From: an uncultured bacterium | GTDB lineage: Bacteria; Cyanobacteriota; Vampirovibrionia; Gastranaerophilales; Gastranaerophilaceae | Direction of reading: 5' to 3' | Assembly (NCBI GenBank): GCA_949282195.1 | Contig: CASDOW010000011.1 | Location: 110,414-174,413, forward strand | Length of the DNA: 64,000 nt | Shown: piece by piece, positions 7,720 through 16,325 of the stretch | Numbering within the stretch: position 1 is the first letter of the stretch | How the letters are laid out: the number at the start of each line of letters is the position of its first letter | The notes under the pieces: generated by a model | What the model was told of the DNA's origin: nothing | The model's database searches: none | Seen by the model: the letters and a program-made list of their open reading frames with translations, nothing else | Program-made: the position numbers and the translations under genes

Positions 7720-8550
7720 ATGATGAACAATAACCCTAATAAACTTGACCCGCAACAATTGGCTGCAGAATTTAAAGAAATTCCTCCAATGCCTAATGTT
7801 ATGATTAAGGCACTTAACATAATCAAGAACCCTACAACAGGAATAGCAGAGCTTGCAAAAATTATGCAAGTTGACCAAGCTATCTCAACCAAAACCTTGA
7901 GCCTTGTTAACTCAGCTTTTTATGGCTTTAGACAACAAATTACATCAATTAATAAAGCTTTGGTTGTTTTAGGTATGATGAAAGCTAAAAACATTATCAT
8001 GAGCTTAGCTCTAAAACAAATGATGACAGCCCAAGGCAGCCGCGAATTGTGGGAACATTCAATTAAATGTGCTGTTGCAGCAGAAATCTTAGCAAAAGAA
8101 TATAAAGTAATTAATCCCGATGACGCTTTTGTTATTGCGTTTTTACACGACATTGGAAAAATGCTTTTAAATTCAAAAAACCCTCTTAAATATTCAAAAG
8201 TAAGATATTTGGCTTCCCAAGGGAATGTTAACTTAGTTGAAATTGAGGATATGCAATTTGGTACAAACCATTGTGTTTTAGGAGCCTTAATATCTAAAAA
8301 ATGGCAATTACCCGTTATTTTGACAAACTGTATCAGATATCACCATGATCCGCTGCAAAGCTCGCTTCCAACAGTTTGCGGAATAATATATTGTGCTGAC
8401 AGATTGGTTCAAAACAACATGCCGACACCTCTTTTGGACCCTAAAATTATGAGCAAAATGGACTTTACAATCAATGACCCTGTTGCTCTAAGAGAAACAA
8501 TTTTAGCAAAAGCTACAATATTCCTAAAAGAAATGTCAACTCCTAATTAA
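7720..8550 (+). CDS. HDOD-domain signalling protein
   Basis: 276 residues. Residues 18-210 match the HDOD domain: KEIPPMPNVMIKAL, then AKIMQVDQAISTKTLSLVNSAFYGF, then FLHDIGKMLLN. HDOD proteins lack HD-phosphohydrolase activity in most studied cases and act in signalling, chemotaxis or biofilm control. Here it is the last gene of the WecG-tkt-ftsEX run, 6 bases after ftsX. It ends tail to tail with the next gene: the two stop codons share bases 8548-8549, with no terminator between them. Confidence 0.85.
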   Translation: MMNNNPNKLDPQQLAAEFKEIPPMPNVMIKALNIIKNPTTGIAELAKIMQVDQAISTKTLSLVNSAFYGFRQQITSINKALVVLGMMKAKNIIMSLALKQMMTAQGSRELWEHSIKCAVAAEILAKEYKVINPDDAFVIAFLHDIGKMLLNSKNPLKYSKVRYLASQGNVNLVEIEDMQFGTNHCVLGALISKKWQLPVILTNCIRYHHDPLQSSLPTVCGIIYCADRLVQNNMPTPLLDPKIMSKMDFTINDPVALRETILAKATIFLKEMSTPN

Positions 8551-9920
8551 ACATTTTCATTGATAAAATTCTTAATTTCATCAATATAGTCTGTTTTATC
8601 AGACTCAATATAAAATCTAAGGAGCGGTTCAGTACCGCTTTTTCTAATTAATAAAGATGTCAATCCGTCATTTAAGAATAATTTTATACCGTCAAGTTCC
8701 AAAATTTCTTTTGTTTTAAGCGAAGAAATTTTATCAAGCTTTTTGAATTTTTCTTGAATTTTAAGAACCTTCTCGTCATCATTTAATCTTATGTCAACCC
8801 TATCTGTATAAAAAGTTGACCCGATAAACTCGTTTATTTCATCTGTCAATTGGTTCAATGTTTTATTTTCTCTTGCTAACATCTCAATAATTAACAAATT
8901 AGCAAATAATCCGTCTTTTTCGGGAATATGTTCACCAATAGACAATCCGCCGGAATCTTCGCCTGCTAAAATTGTTTCATTATTCCTCATTTTCTCTGAA
9001 AGCCATTTAAAACCAACAGGGGTAGTTATTGTCTTGATACTTAATTTTTTTGCCACAACCTCAACAGCATTAGACACGCCGACCGTTTTAATCATTGCGC
9101 CTTTTTTACCGATTGAAACAAGATATTTTAAAAGCATAGCAAGAATTATATTCGGACTTATATAATTACCCTTTTCGTCAATTACGCCGTATCTGTCAGC
9201 GTCACCGTCGTTTGCAACCGTAATATAACCTTCCTTTTTATGTTTCATGAACTTTTCTTTAGGCTCAGGCAATCCGCCGCCAAAATCTGAAGAATGAAAC
9301 AAATTATAACTGTCATATTCAATATTGTGCCTATCTAAAATCTTATCAAAATAACCGACTGAAGCGCTATAAAGCCCGTCATATATAATTTTAGGCTGGT
9401 TTTTCCTGATAATATCAAAATCAATGATTTTCTCTAAGTGTTTAAAATAATCATCTTCTAAATCTTTTTCAATAATTTCACCATTAGGCTTTAAGGTAGT
9501 TTCTATATCCAAATATTTTAAAATTTCATCTGTAATTTCTTTTGTAGCTGGTCCTGCATAATCAGGAATAAATTTAATTCCCTGATATTCTTTTGGATTA
9601 TGAGAAGCCGTAAACATTATTGCACCGATAGAATCCGGAAAATATTTGGCACAATATGCCACAATCGGCGTTGGAACAACTTTTTTAGATAAAACAACCT
9701 TAAATCCATAGTTTTTCAACAATTCAGCACTAAATTGGGCAAAATCCCTCGCCATAAATCGAGGATCATAGCCGATAATTACTGTATTTTTTTTGGAATT
9801 TAAACTCCTTAAATATAAATTTATAGCGTTAATTATTCTCTCAACCGTTTCAAAAGTGAAATCTTTTGCAATTATTCCTCTAAAGCCGTCTGTTCCGAAT
9901 TTTATAGTCGTTTTTTTCAT
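8547..9920 (-). CDS. Phosphoglucomutase/phosphomannomutase family protein
   Basis: 457 residues. The catalytic phosphoserine loop is TASHNPKEYQGIKF (S106), the metal-binding loop is NDGDADRYG (237-245), the sugar-binding loop is GEDSGGLS (about 317-324), and the phosphate-binding loop is RKSGTEPLLRF near residue 426. The sugar loop suggests hexose-1-phosphate rather than glucosamine specificity, so it probably interconverts glucose- or mannose-1-phosphate and the 6-phosphate. Its ATG follows AGGAGAG; a TATAAT (reverse strand, 9939-9944) lies about 20 bases upstream, so this gene has a conventional leader. It is divergent from the activase gene. Confidence 0.93.
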   Translation of the reverse strand: MKKTTIKFGTDGFRGIIAKDFTFETVERIINAINLYLRSLNSKKNTVIIGYDPRFMARDFAQFSAELLKNYGFKVVLSKKVVPTPIVAYCAKYFPDSIGAIMFTASHNPKEYQGIKFIPDYAGPATKEITDEILKYLDIETTLKPNGEIIEKDLEDDYFKHLEKIIDFDIIRKNQPKIIYDGLYSASVGYFDKILDRHNIEYDSYNLFHSSDFGGGLPEPKEKFMKHKKEGYITVANDGDADRYGVIDEKGNYISPNIILAMLLKYLVSIGKKGAMIKTVGVSNAVEVVAKKLSIKTITTPVGFKWLSEKMRNNETILAGEDSGGLSIGEHIPEKDGLFANLLIIEMLARENKTLNQLTDEINEFIGSTFYTDRVDIRLNDDEKVLKIQEKFKKLDKISSLKTKEILELDGIKLFLNDGLTSLLIRKSGTEPLLRFYIESDKTDYIDEIKNFINENV

Positions 9921-9962
9921 AATCTCTCCTATTTTTTAATTATAGCCCAAAATCAAAACTTT

Positions 9963-9991
9963 TTGTTTTAAAATTATTTTTGTAATACAAT
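9963..9991 (+). promoter_or_regulatory. Promoter with -35 and -10 boxes, near-leaderless
   Basis: TTGTTT (9963-9968), a 17-base spacer, and TACAAT (9986-9991), followed by 9 bases and the ATG at 10001. The leader would be only about three bases long and there is no ribosome binding site. Confidence 0.45.
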
Positions 9992-10000
9992 TAACTTATT

Positions 10001-11011
10001 ATGATGAAAGTTTATTTAGGAATAGATGTAGGCTCCGTTACTACAAAAATCGCTTTGGTTGATGAAAACGGAAAACACGTAGATAGTTTTATGACACGCA
10101 CTGCAGGTCAGCCTGTTATAGCTGTTCAAAAGTGTCTTGATAATTTATTATCGCAAGCACAAGGCAGAGAATACGACATTTGCGCAGTCGGAACAACAGG
10201 CTCAGGAAGAAATCTCGCCGGTGCTTTGGTTGGTGCTGATGTAATTAAAAACGAAATCACAGCCCATGCGGTTGCAGCAAGCGCTGCCATACCCAATGTT
10301 CAAACAATTCTTGAAATTGGCGGACAAGATTCAAAAATAATTATTTTAAGGGACGGCATTGTAACCGATTTTGCAATGAACACCGTTTGTGCAGCCGGCA
10401 CAGGAAGCTTTTTAGACCACCAAGCGCAAAGATTAAATGTTGATATTAAAGATTTTGGCGATATTGCGCTTCAATCGAAGTCACCGGCCAGAATTGCAGG
10501 AAGATGCGGGGTTTTCGCTGAATCCGATTTAATTCATAAACAACAATTGGGTTATGCTGTTGAAGATTTACTGTATGGTTTGTGTCAGGCTTTAGTTAGA
10601 AATTACATCTCTAACTTAGCCCTAGGAAAAGATTTATTACCTTGTATTTCCTTCCAAGGCGGCGTTGCAACAAACAAAGGCATGGTAAAAGCTTTTGAAG
10701 AAGCGTTAGGTCATGAAATAATTGTACCCGAACATCATCAAACCATGGGTGCAATCGGAGCTGCAATGCTTGCAATGGAACATCATCAATTTACAAATCA
10801 AAAAACCAAATTTAAAGGTTGGAAAATCAAAGACCTTGAATTCCATTCCATAACCTGCACTTGCACAGGCTGTTCAAATAACTGCGAAGTTATAACTATC
10901 TTAGAAGGTAAAGAACAACAAAATAGAGAAGAAATCAAAAAGATTTCAGATATTAAAGGAAATATTATTGCTCGCTGGGGCGGAACTTGCGGAAGATGGG
11001 ATATCGGCTAA
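10001..11011 (+). CDS. Acyl-CoA dehydratase activase (BadF/BadG/BcrA/HgdC-type ATPase)
   Basis: 336 residues. The ASKHA ATPase signature GIDVGSVTTKIALVD is at 7-21, GGQDSK at 107-112, and the two cysteines that hold a [4Fe-4S] cluster between the subunits of the homodimer are C130 (TVCAAGTGSFL) and C169 (GRCGVFAESD). This family hydrolyses ATP to push an electron into a 2-hydroxyacyl-CoA dehydratase or benzoyl-CoA-reductase-like partner. It carries a 70-residue tail with a further CTCTGCSNNC cluster and GGTCGRW, also seen in longer members of the family. No partner dehydratase gene is in the window. A second ATG at 10004 is an equally good start. Confidence 0.9.
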   Translation: MMKVYLGIDVGSVTTKIALVDENGKHVDSFMTRTAGQPVIAVQKCLDNLLSQAQGREYDICAVGTTGSGRNLAGALVGADVIKNEITAHAVAASAAIPNVQTILEIGGQDSKIIILRDGIVTDFAMNTVCAAGTGSFLDHQAQRLNVDIKDFGDIALQSKSPARIAGRCGVFAESDLIHKQQLGYAVEDLLYGLCQALVRNYISNLALGKDLLPCISFQGGVATNKGMVKAFEEALGHEIIVPEHHQTMGAIGAAMLAMEHHQFTNQKTKFKGWKIKDLEFHSITCTCTGCSNNCEVITILEGKEQQNREEIKKISDIKGNIIARWGGTCGRWDIG

Positions 11012-11024
11012 TCAAGCCCTGAAA

Positions 11025-11858
11025 TTACATTGAAGCTTCTCTCCAAAGATTTTTAAACATTCTAAAACATCTTGAGCAGGTAATTTTATGTTCTCCAAGG
11101 TTACTAAAGTCCTCTGTATAAATAAAGGGCTTTCCTTCTTCAAACAAAATTCCTTTTGCATATTTTTTAACCGTATCTTTTAAGGTAACAATATTTCTTG
11201 CACAAAAAGACGGCTTATCATCTTTAAAAATCATAACTTTATCCCAACTATAACTGCCGTCTTGCATTAATTTGCAATTTTTTTCATAAGAAGTTAAAGA
11301 ACCGTTTGCAAATGAAAAAATCTCATCAAGTTTATCTGAGCCATTTCCGGCAGCCTTGCTTACTTTATGAACTTTTACATTCTTGCCGTCAAAAATTGTT
11401 CTTCTTATAAGATTACCTTCATTTGAAAATTCTTCCATTATACACTTTTTACCAAGACGCAATATATTTCTTACCGGCTTATCGTCTTTCATTACGACAT
11501 CAACAACTGCCGTCTTTGGAAGTTTAGATAAATCATCTTTTGATAAATTAGAAACATCGGTATAAATCTTTTTAGAGCTTTGTAAAATTTCATTTGCTTC
11601 TTTTTGAAAATCACTGACTAAAAATTTTATTGTTTCACTTAATGTGCTTATTTTTCTTAAATTTAATACTGCAAAAGTTCCCACGCCCAATAGCGTCAAT
11701 GCAGCCAAACCACCTGTAACAATATTTATATTCTCTTTTGGTTTAATTTCGTCCTTAGAGGCTGAATTTTGCTTAGGGTCTATTTTTGGGACATTTACTT
11801 TAGAATTATAATTTACATTTTTAAATTTAGAAAAAACATCCACCTGTGAAACAGTCAT
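11025..11858 (-). CDS. Unknown single-pass membrane protein
   Basis: 277 residues that I do not recognise. An N-terminal cytoplasmic stretch of about 45 polar residues (with PKIDPKQNSASKDE) leads to one membrane segment around 47-68 (GGLAALTLLGVGTFAVLNL). The remaining 200 residues are soluble and contain repeated VKxxDDKP-like phrases (VVMKDDKPVRN, VMIFKDDKPSFC) and short beta-strand-like motifs resembling MORN- or toxin-antitoxin-type repeats, but too weak to name. The C-terminus has CSRCF. It sits tail to tail with the activase, 13 bases apart. Probably lineage-specific. Confidence 0.6.
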   Translation of the reverse strand: MTVSQVDVFSKFKNVNYNSKVNVPKIDPKQNSASKDEIKPKENINIVTGGLAALTLLGVGTFAVLNLRKISTLSETIKFLVSDFQKEANEILQSSKKIYTDVSNLSKDDLSKLPKTAVVDVVMKDDKPVRNILRLGKKCIMEEFSNEGNLIRRTIFDGKNVKVHKVSKAAGNGSDKLDEIFSFANGSLTSYEKNCKLMQDGSYSWDKVMIFKDDKPSFCARNIVTLKDTVKKYAKGILFEEGKPFIYTEDFSNLGEHKITCSRCFRMFKNLWREASM

Positions 11859-11937
11859 AAGCTTCTTTCAAATTTATACATCTATACTTGTAAAACAAGT
11901 AAATACAAAAAATTGCCACAAAAATTTTATTTAAATT

Positions 11938-11965
11938 AAAACACCTTGTTTATTCAAGGTGTTTT
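11938..11965 (-). terminator. Intrinsic terminator of infC
   Basis: An 11-bp inverted repeat (AAAACACCTTG / CAAGGTGTTTT) with a 6-base loop. On the reverse strand it is followed by a T-rich run. It lies 16 bases past the infC stop, so infC ends here and is not co-transcribed with the next reverse-strand gene. Confidence 0.85.
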
Positions 11966-11980
11966 AATAATTTGTTTATT

Positions 11981-12514
11981 TTATTTTCCACTGGGAGCCA
12001 AAATCATTACAACATTTCTGCCTTCAATTTGAGGTTTCTTTTCAATCATAACGGCTTCTTGTTCAAATTCTGCTTGAAATTTATTAATTAAATCCATAGC
12101 AAGGTGTGAATGTTGCATTTCGCGACCCCTAAGCATAACAACAACTTTTACTTTATTACCTGAAGCTAAAAACTTTTTGGCTGCTTTAAGACGAACTTCA
12201 TAATCATGGATATCAATCTTATAGCGCATTTTAACTTCTTTAATATCAACTGTGTGTTGTTTTTTCTTGGCTTCTTTGGCTCTTTTTTCCGTTTCGTATT
12301 TATATTTGCCCCAATCTAAGATTTTTGCAACCGGCGGGGCTTGATTAGCAGATACTACAACTAAATCTAAATCCTTTTCTTTTGCCATTTGAAGGGCTTT
12401 TGATGTTGGAACTGTGCCATGGTTAACGCCTTCATCATCTATCAATCTAACTTCTCTGGCTCTAATTTTTTCGTTTAATAACTCATTTTGAGCTTTGTAA
12501 TCATTTTTACTAAT
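11981..12514 (-). CDS. infC: Translation initiation factor IF-3 with AUU start codon
   Basis: Open reading from 12517 or 12514 gives about 177 residues, the normal IF-3 length. The family's N-terminal signature LLNEKIRAREVRLIDDEG is only complete if translation starts at an ATT; no ATG, GTG or TTG is available upstream of it. A good AGGAG (12527-12523) lies 5 bases before ATT 12517 and 8 before ATT 12514; I chose the latter for spacing. A TTG at 12445 would cut off the conserved N-terminus. AUU starts in infC are a known feature: IF-3 rejects non-canonical starts and so represses its own synthesis. The C-domain has VKVVVMLRGREMQH. rpmI and rplT, its usual neighbours, do not follow. Confidence 0.95.
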   Translation of the reverse strand: MSKNDYKAQNELLNEKIRAREVRLIDDEGVNHGTVPTSKALQMAKEKDLDLVVVSANQAPPVAKILDWGKYKYETEKRAKEAKKKQHTVDIKEVKMRYKIDIHDYEVRLKAAKKFLASGNKVKVVVMLRGREMQHSHLAMDLINKFQAEFEQEAVMIEKKPQIEGRNVVMILAPSGK

Positions 12515-12618
12515 AATTTTATCTCCTATTATCTGCCACTTTCTATTTATACCATGGTAAATTTTTTTTGTAAAAACAAATTACACCATATCTATTAATA
12601 TAATAATTCACAAAATAA

Positions 12619-13665
12619 CTATTTTTCAAACAATTTATGAATTTCATCAGGTTTAAAAATGCCATATTCTGTTATTATACCTGTAATTAATTCAGCAGGA
12701 GTTACATCAAAACCGGGGTTTATAACATTGACTTTATCTGTACAAATCGGTTTATCATTTATTATTGTAACTTCTTCTTTATTTCTTAATTCAATTACAA
12801 TTTCATCCCCTGTTTTAATATTAGGGTCAATTGTCGATTTTGGCGCTGCAATATAAAAAGGAATATTATGATATTTTGCAGCTATTGCAAGCATATAAGT
12901 ACCTATTTTATTGGCACTGTCACCATTTAGAGCAATTCTATCAGCGCCAACTATCACAACATCAATCATACCTTTATTCATAAAATATGCACTCATGCCG
13001 TCAGTAATCAATGTTGTATCTATTCCGTCCCTTGTTAATTCATACGTGGTTAATCTTGCGCCTTGACCTCTAGGGCGAGTTTCATCTGCAAAAACTTTAA
13101 TTGTTTTATCTTTTTCAAAAGCACTGCGAACTACTCCCAATGCCGTTCCATAGCCGACTGTAGCTAATGCTCCTGCGTTACAATGAGTTTGAATGGTTGC
13201 TCCTTTTGGAACAATTGATGCACCGTATTCACCAATTTTCTTATTAATCTCTATATCTTCATCTTCCAATTTTATGGCATTTTCAATTAATAATTTAATA
13301 ATTTCATCATTTGATTTATCTTTGTTTTTTTCAACAACCTCAAGCTGTTTTTGAATTGCCCAATGAAGATTAACGGCTGTCGGGCGGGATGAATTTACAT
13401 AATCTGCTTGTTTTTTAACATCAGAACAAAAATCAGTACTTTCCTTATTTTCTATTGCAGCTAACACAACTCCATGAGCCCCTGCTATTCCGATTGCCGG
13501 CGCTCCTCTTACAATCATTGTTTTAATGGCGTCATACATATCTTTTGTTGTTTTGATATCAACTTTTTTATATTCATAAGGAATAATTGTCTGGTCAATC
13601 ATTCTTGAAAAACCTTCTGTTTCTCCTTGTTTAATCCATTCTATTGTTTTTTCAATTTTTGTCAT
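12619..13665 (-). CDS. mtnA: S-methyl-5-thioribose-1-phosphate isomerase
   Basis: 348 residues. The family motifs are RGAPAIGIAGAHGV, ETRPRGQGARLT and GADRIALNGDSANKIGT, with the catalytic Cys in THCNAGALAT (C162) and Asp in GADRI (D242). It converts methylthioribose-1-phosphate to the ribulose form in the methionine salvage pathway; some members act on ribose-1,5-bisphosphate, aldose-1-phosphates or as eIF2B-like proteins. The ATG at 13665 with GAGG five bases upstream is preferred over a TTG at 13683, which would overlap the upstream gene. No other methionine-salvage gene is in the window. Confidence 0.92.
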   Translation of the reverse strand: MTKIEKTIEWIKQGETEGFSRMIDQTIIPYEYKKVDIKTTKDMYDAIKTMIVRGAPAIGIAGAHGVVLAAIENKESTDFCSDVKKQADYVNSSRPTAVNLHWAIQKQLEVVEKNKDKSNDEIIKLLIENAIKLEDEDIEINKKIGEYGASIVPKGATIQTHCNAGALATVGYGTALGVVRSAFEKDKTIKVFADETRPRGQGARLTTYELTRDGIDTTLITDGMSAYFMNKGMIDVVIVGADRIALNGDSANKIGTYMLAIAAKYHNIPFYIAAPKSTIDPNIKTGDEIVIELRNKEEVTIINDKPICTDKVNVINPGFDVTPAELITGIITEYGIFKPDEIHKLFEK

Positions 13666-13672
13666 TTTATCC

Positions 13673-14152
13673 TCAATCTTCAATTTTAATGTCTAGCGGT
13701 GCGTCTGAATTTTTTGGCAATTGTACAAATTTATTTAATACAAAAGCAATACCCATGCCAGTTGCACTATTTGTCATAGCAAAAATAATTGCAACCATAA
13801 AAATTATAATAAAAAATAGCCATAGTGCGTCTTGTATGGCATATGGAATAGCATAAGAATAATAACTTTTAAAAATTAATTTTAAAATGCAAACCATAGG
13901 AGAAAATGAAGCAAAAAAACCAATTGTAGCGCAAAAACCAATCAATCCGCCCAAAATTGCTCCTTGCTGATTATCAATTATTCCTAAATGTTTTTCATTT
14001 TTTTTCATATAAAGAACAACAATAATTGATGAGAGAAATGAAAGAGTAAAAAGACTAAAACCGATTATAGAAGGGATTAAAGACACCAATCCTAAAACCG
14101 CTCCCAATATAAGGGAAAAAATCGCTGCCCTTTTTGCAACTATTTCATTCAT
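13673..14152 (-). CDS. Unknown membrane protein between ruvC and mtnA
   Basis: 159 residues with four hydrophobic segments (about 11-30, 32-49, 65-90, 108-128), Gly/Ile-rich, ending in a short polar tail with LPKNSDAPLDIKIED. Its ATG overlaps the ruvC stop (ATGA) and its TGA is 8 bases from the mtnA start, so ruvC, this gene and mtnA form one operon. I see no catalytic motif. It may be a lineage-specific membrane protein of the DUF4190/DUF5683 kind. Confidence 0.65.
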   Translation of the reverse strand: MNEIVAKRAAIFSLILGAVLGLVSLIPSIIGFSLFTLSFLSSIIVVLYMKKNEKHLGIIDNQQGAILGGLIGFCATIGFFASFSPMVCILKLIFKSYYSYAIPYAIQDALWLFFIIIFMVAIIFAMTNSATGMGIAFVLNKFVQLPKNSDAPLDIKIED

Positions 14153-14649
14153 TTTATTTCCTCCTTAAACCTGCAATTTTGCGCATGACAAATTGCAAGC
14201 GCCACAGAATCTATTGTATCATCTAATTTTATATTTTTATCTAAATCTATATAATTTTTTACCATTATCTTAACTTCTGTTTTATCAGCCCTGCCATGGC
14301 CTGTTATTGTTTGCTTTACAACCAAAGGAGTATATTCAAAAATCGGCACATTATTTTCTTCTAAAGCTAGTAAAATCACACCCCTTGCTTGCGCAACAGG
14401 GATAATTGTCTTTTGATTTTTGAAAAAGAACAATTGTTCAATTGAAGCACAATCAGGCTTATATTTTTGAATTAAAAAATCAATATCGTTTTTTAATTCC
14501 AATAATCTTTTTGGATGCGGGGCAGTTTTATCTGTTTGAATTGAACCGCTTGTAATTAAATTAAAGCTTTCATTTTTCAAATTATTTTCATATTCAACTA
14601 AGCTATATCCTGTAATCCCAATCCCGGGGTCAATACCAAAAATCAACAT
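14149..14649 (-). CDS. ruvC: Holliday-junction resolvase RuvC
   Basis: 166 residues. The RNase-H-fold acidic residues are all present: D7 in IFGIDPGIGITGY, E71 in CASIEQLFFFKN, and D144 and D147 in LDDTIDSVALAICH. The QARGVILLA and KQTITGHGRADK motifs are conserved as well. RuvC cuts Holliday junctions as a dimer with RuvAB during recombination repair. ruvA and ruvB are not in the window. The start codon directly follows a promoter-like arrangement without a ribosome binding site. Confidence 0.95.
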   Translation of the reverse strand: MLIFGIDPGIGITGYSLVEYENNLKNESFNLITSGSIQTDKTAPHPKRLLELKNDIDFLIQKYKPDCASIEQLFFFKNQKTIIPVAQARGVILLALEENNVPIFEYTPLVVKQTITGHGRADKTEVKIMVKNYIDLDKNIKLDDTIDSVALAICHAQNCRFKEEIK

Positions 14650-14655
14650 ATTATA

Positions 14656-14684
14656 ATTTAATAATATGTTGATTTTAAAGTCAA
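14656..14684 (-). promoter_or_regulatory. ruvC promoter, leaderless type
   Basis: On the reverse strand, TTGACT (14684-14679) is followed after 17 bases by TTAAAT (14661-14656) and, after 6 more bases, by the ruvC ATG. The TATAAT that directly abuts the ATG is too far from the -35 box and would put the start of transcription inside the gene. Confidence 0.45.
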
Positions 14685-14702
14685 AAATTTAATTTTATTT
14701 AA

Positions 14703-16256
14703 TTATTTTTTATTTGTCGCAAGCTCTGAATCAAGCCTTAAAAATACAGGGAAAATTTCTTCTTTTGAAATCAATTTTCCTTCTTTTATATTGCTTAATT
14801 TAATATTATCAAGTTTAGTATTAATATCATATTTTAATTGTTTTGCCATATTTTTAGCTATAGTCGGGCAATAAGGATAAATTAAACTTACAACTATACA
14901 CATACATTCTAATACCGTATATAAAACTTGACCACATTCAGTCATTTTTTCTTCTTTAGCTAAAGTCCAAGGAGCATTATCTGTTACATATTTATTTAAT
15001 ATATCTACAAGTTCAACTATTTTTTGGGCAGCTTCAGCAACTTCATAATAATCAAAATGATGTTTTACTTCTTCTATTGTTCTTTTTGCCTTATCAAACA
15101 ACTCATTTTCTTTAATGAACTCAGCTTTAATTTCGCCGTCAAAATATTTAACAAGCATTGAGAGAGTTCGATTTAAAAGGTTGCCCATAGAATTTGCTAA
15201 ATGTGCATTTACTTTTTCTTTGAAATCATCGTCTGAATAGTTTCCGTCTTTGCCGCATGGTGCTGATGTTGCCATATAATAGCGAAACGCATCAGGTTCA
15301 GTCATATTAAATGATTCCATAACGCTTTTTGGAGAAACCGCATTTCCCAATGATTTAGACATTTTTGTTTCGTCAATTGTAATCCAGCCATGGGCTAAAA
15401 TATGCTTAGGTAAAGGTAAATCCAAAGCCATTAACAAGGCAAGCCAATAAATACTGTGGAATTTTAAAATATCTTTTCCGATAACTTGAACATCGGCAGG
15501 CCAATATTTTTTAAATTTTTCTGAAGGATTTTCTGTGTCATAACCAAGAGCTGTTATATAGTTTGACAAAGCGTCAATCCACACATAAATAACTTGACTC
15601 TCATCATCCAATACATCAATTCCCCAGTTAACATTTGTTTTAGCCCTTGATACAGAAATATCTTCGATATTTTCCAACTGATTTAAAACTTCATTTGCTC
15701 TAAAAGAAGGAACGATAAAATCAGGGTTTTCTTTAATGTGTTTAATTATTTTGTCTTTATATTTAGTCAACTTAAAGAAATAATTTTCTTCAGACACAAC
15801 TTCTGGTTTTTTCTTGTGATTTGGGCAGCAGCCGTCTTCATCCAAATCCTTTTCAGATAAAAACGCTTCACAACCTGAGCAATACAATCCTGTATAAGAA
15901 TTTTTATAGATATCGCCTTTTTCAAGTAATTTTTTAAATATCTTTTGCACTGCTTTAGTGTGTTGTTCATCTGTTGTTCTAATAAATTGAGAATAATTAA
16001 TATCTAACAATTTCCAAGCGTCAATGAACTTTTGAGCGTTCATATCGCAAAATTCTTTAGGAGATATTCCAATTTCAGCAGATGTTTTTTGAATTTTAAT
16101 GCCATGTTCATCTGTTCCTGTTAACATATAGGCGTTATCTGTTCTTTGAGAAAAATGTCTATATATAACATCGGTTAAAATTTTCTCATAAGCATGCCCG
16201 ATATGGGGAGCGCCGTTTACATAATCGATTGCTGTTGTTGTATAAAATTTATCCAT
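14703..16256 (-). CDS. metG: Methionyl-tRNA synthetase
   Basis: 517 residues. The class-I signatures are HIGH as APHIGHAYEK (16-25) and KMSKS as TKMSKSLGN around residue 300. The connective-peptide zinc knuckle has CSGCEAFLS and a second part, DGCCPNHK, so one of the usual CxxC pairs reads CCxxH. There is no C-terminal tRNA-binding domain, as in short monomeric forms. It charges initiator and elongator tRNA-Met. A promoter with TG-C-TACAAT (reverse strand, 16299-16291) and a leader of about 30 bases with GGAAG precede it. Confidence 0.96.
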   Translation of the reverse strand: MDKFYTTTAIDYVNGAPHIGHAYEKILTDVIYRHFSQRTDNAYMLTGTDEHGIKIQKTSAEIGISPKEFCDMNAQKFIDAWKLLDINYSQFIRTTDEQHTKAVQKIFKKLLEKGDIYKNSYTGLYCSGCEAFLSEKDLDEDGCCPNHKKKPEVVSEENYFFKLTKYKDKIIKHIKENPDFIVPSFRANEVLNQLENIEDISVSRAKTNVNWGIDVLDDESQVIYVWIDALSNYITALGYDTENPSEKFKKYWPADVQVIGKDILKFHSIYWLALLMALDLPLPKHILAHGWITIDETKMSKSLGNAVSPKSVMESFNMTEPDAFRYYMATSAPCGKDGNYSDDDFKEKVNAHLANSMGNLLNRTLSMLVKYFDGEIKAEFIKENELFDKAKRTIEEVKHHFDYYEVAEAAQKIVELVDILNKYVTDNAPWTLAKEEKMTECGQVLYTVLECMCIVVSLIYPYCPTIAKNMAKQLKYDINTKLDNIKLSNIKEGKLISKEEIFPVFLRLDSELATNKK

Positions 16257-16325
16257 TTATTTACTTCCAATTCTTTTATTTTACAGAAAAATTGTAGCAT
16301 AAAATCCGGTGCATACAAAACAAAA

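Noticed and set aside
8547-8550. Terminator between the HDOD gene and the phosphomutase gene
   Set aside because: The stops overlap and no hairpin was found around them.
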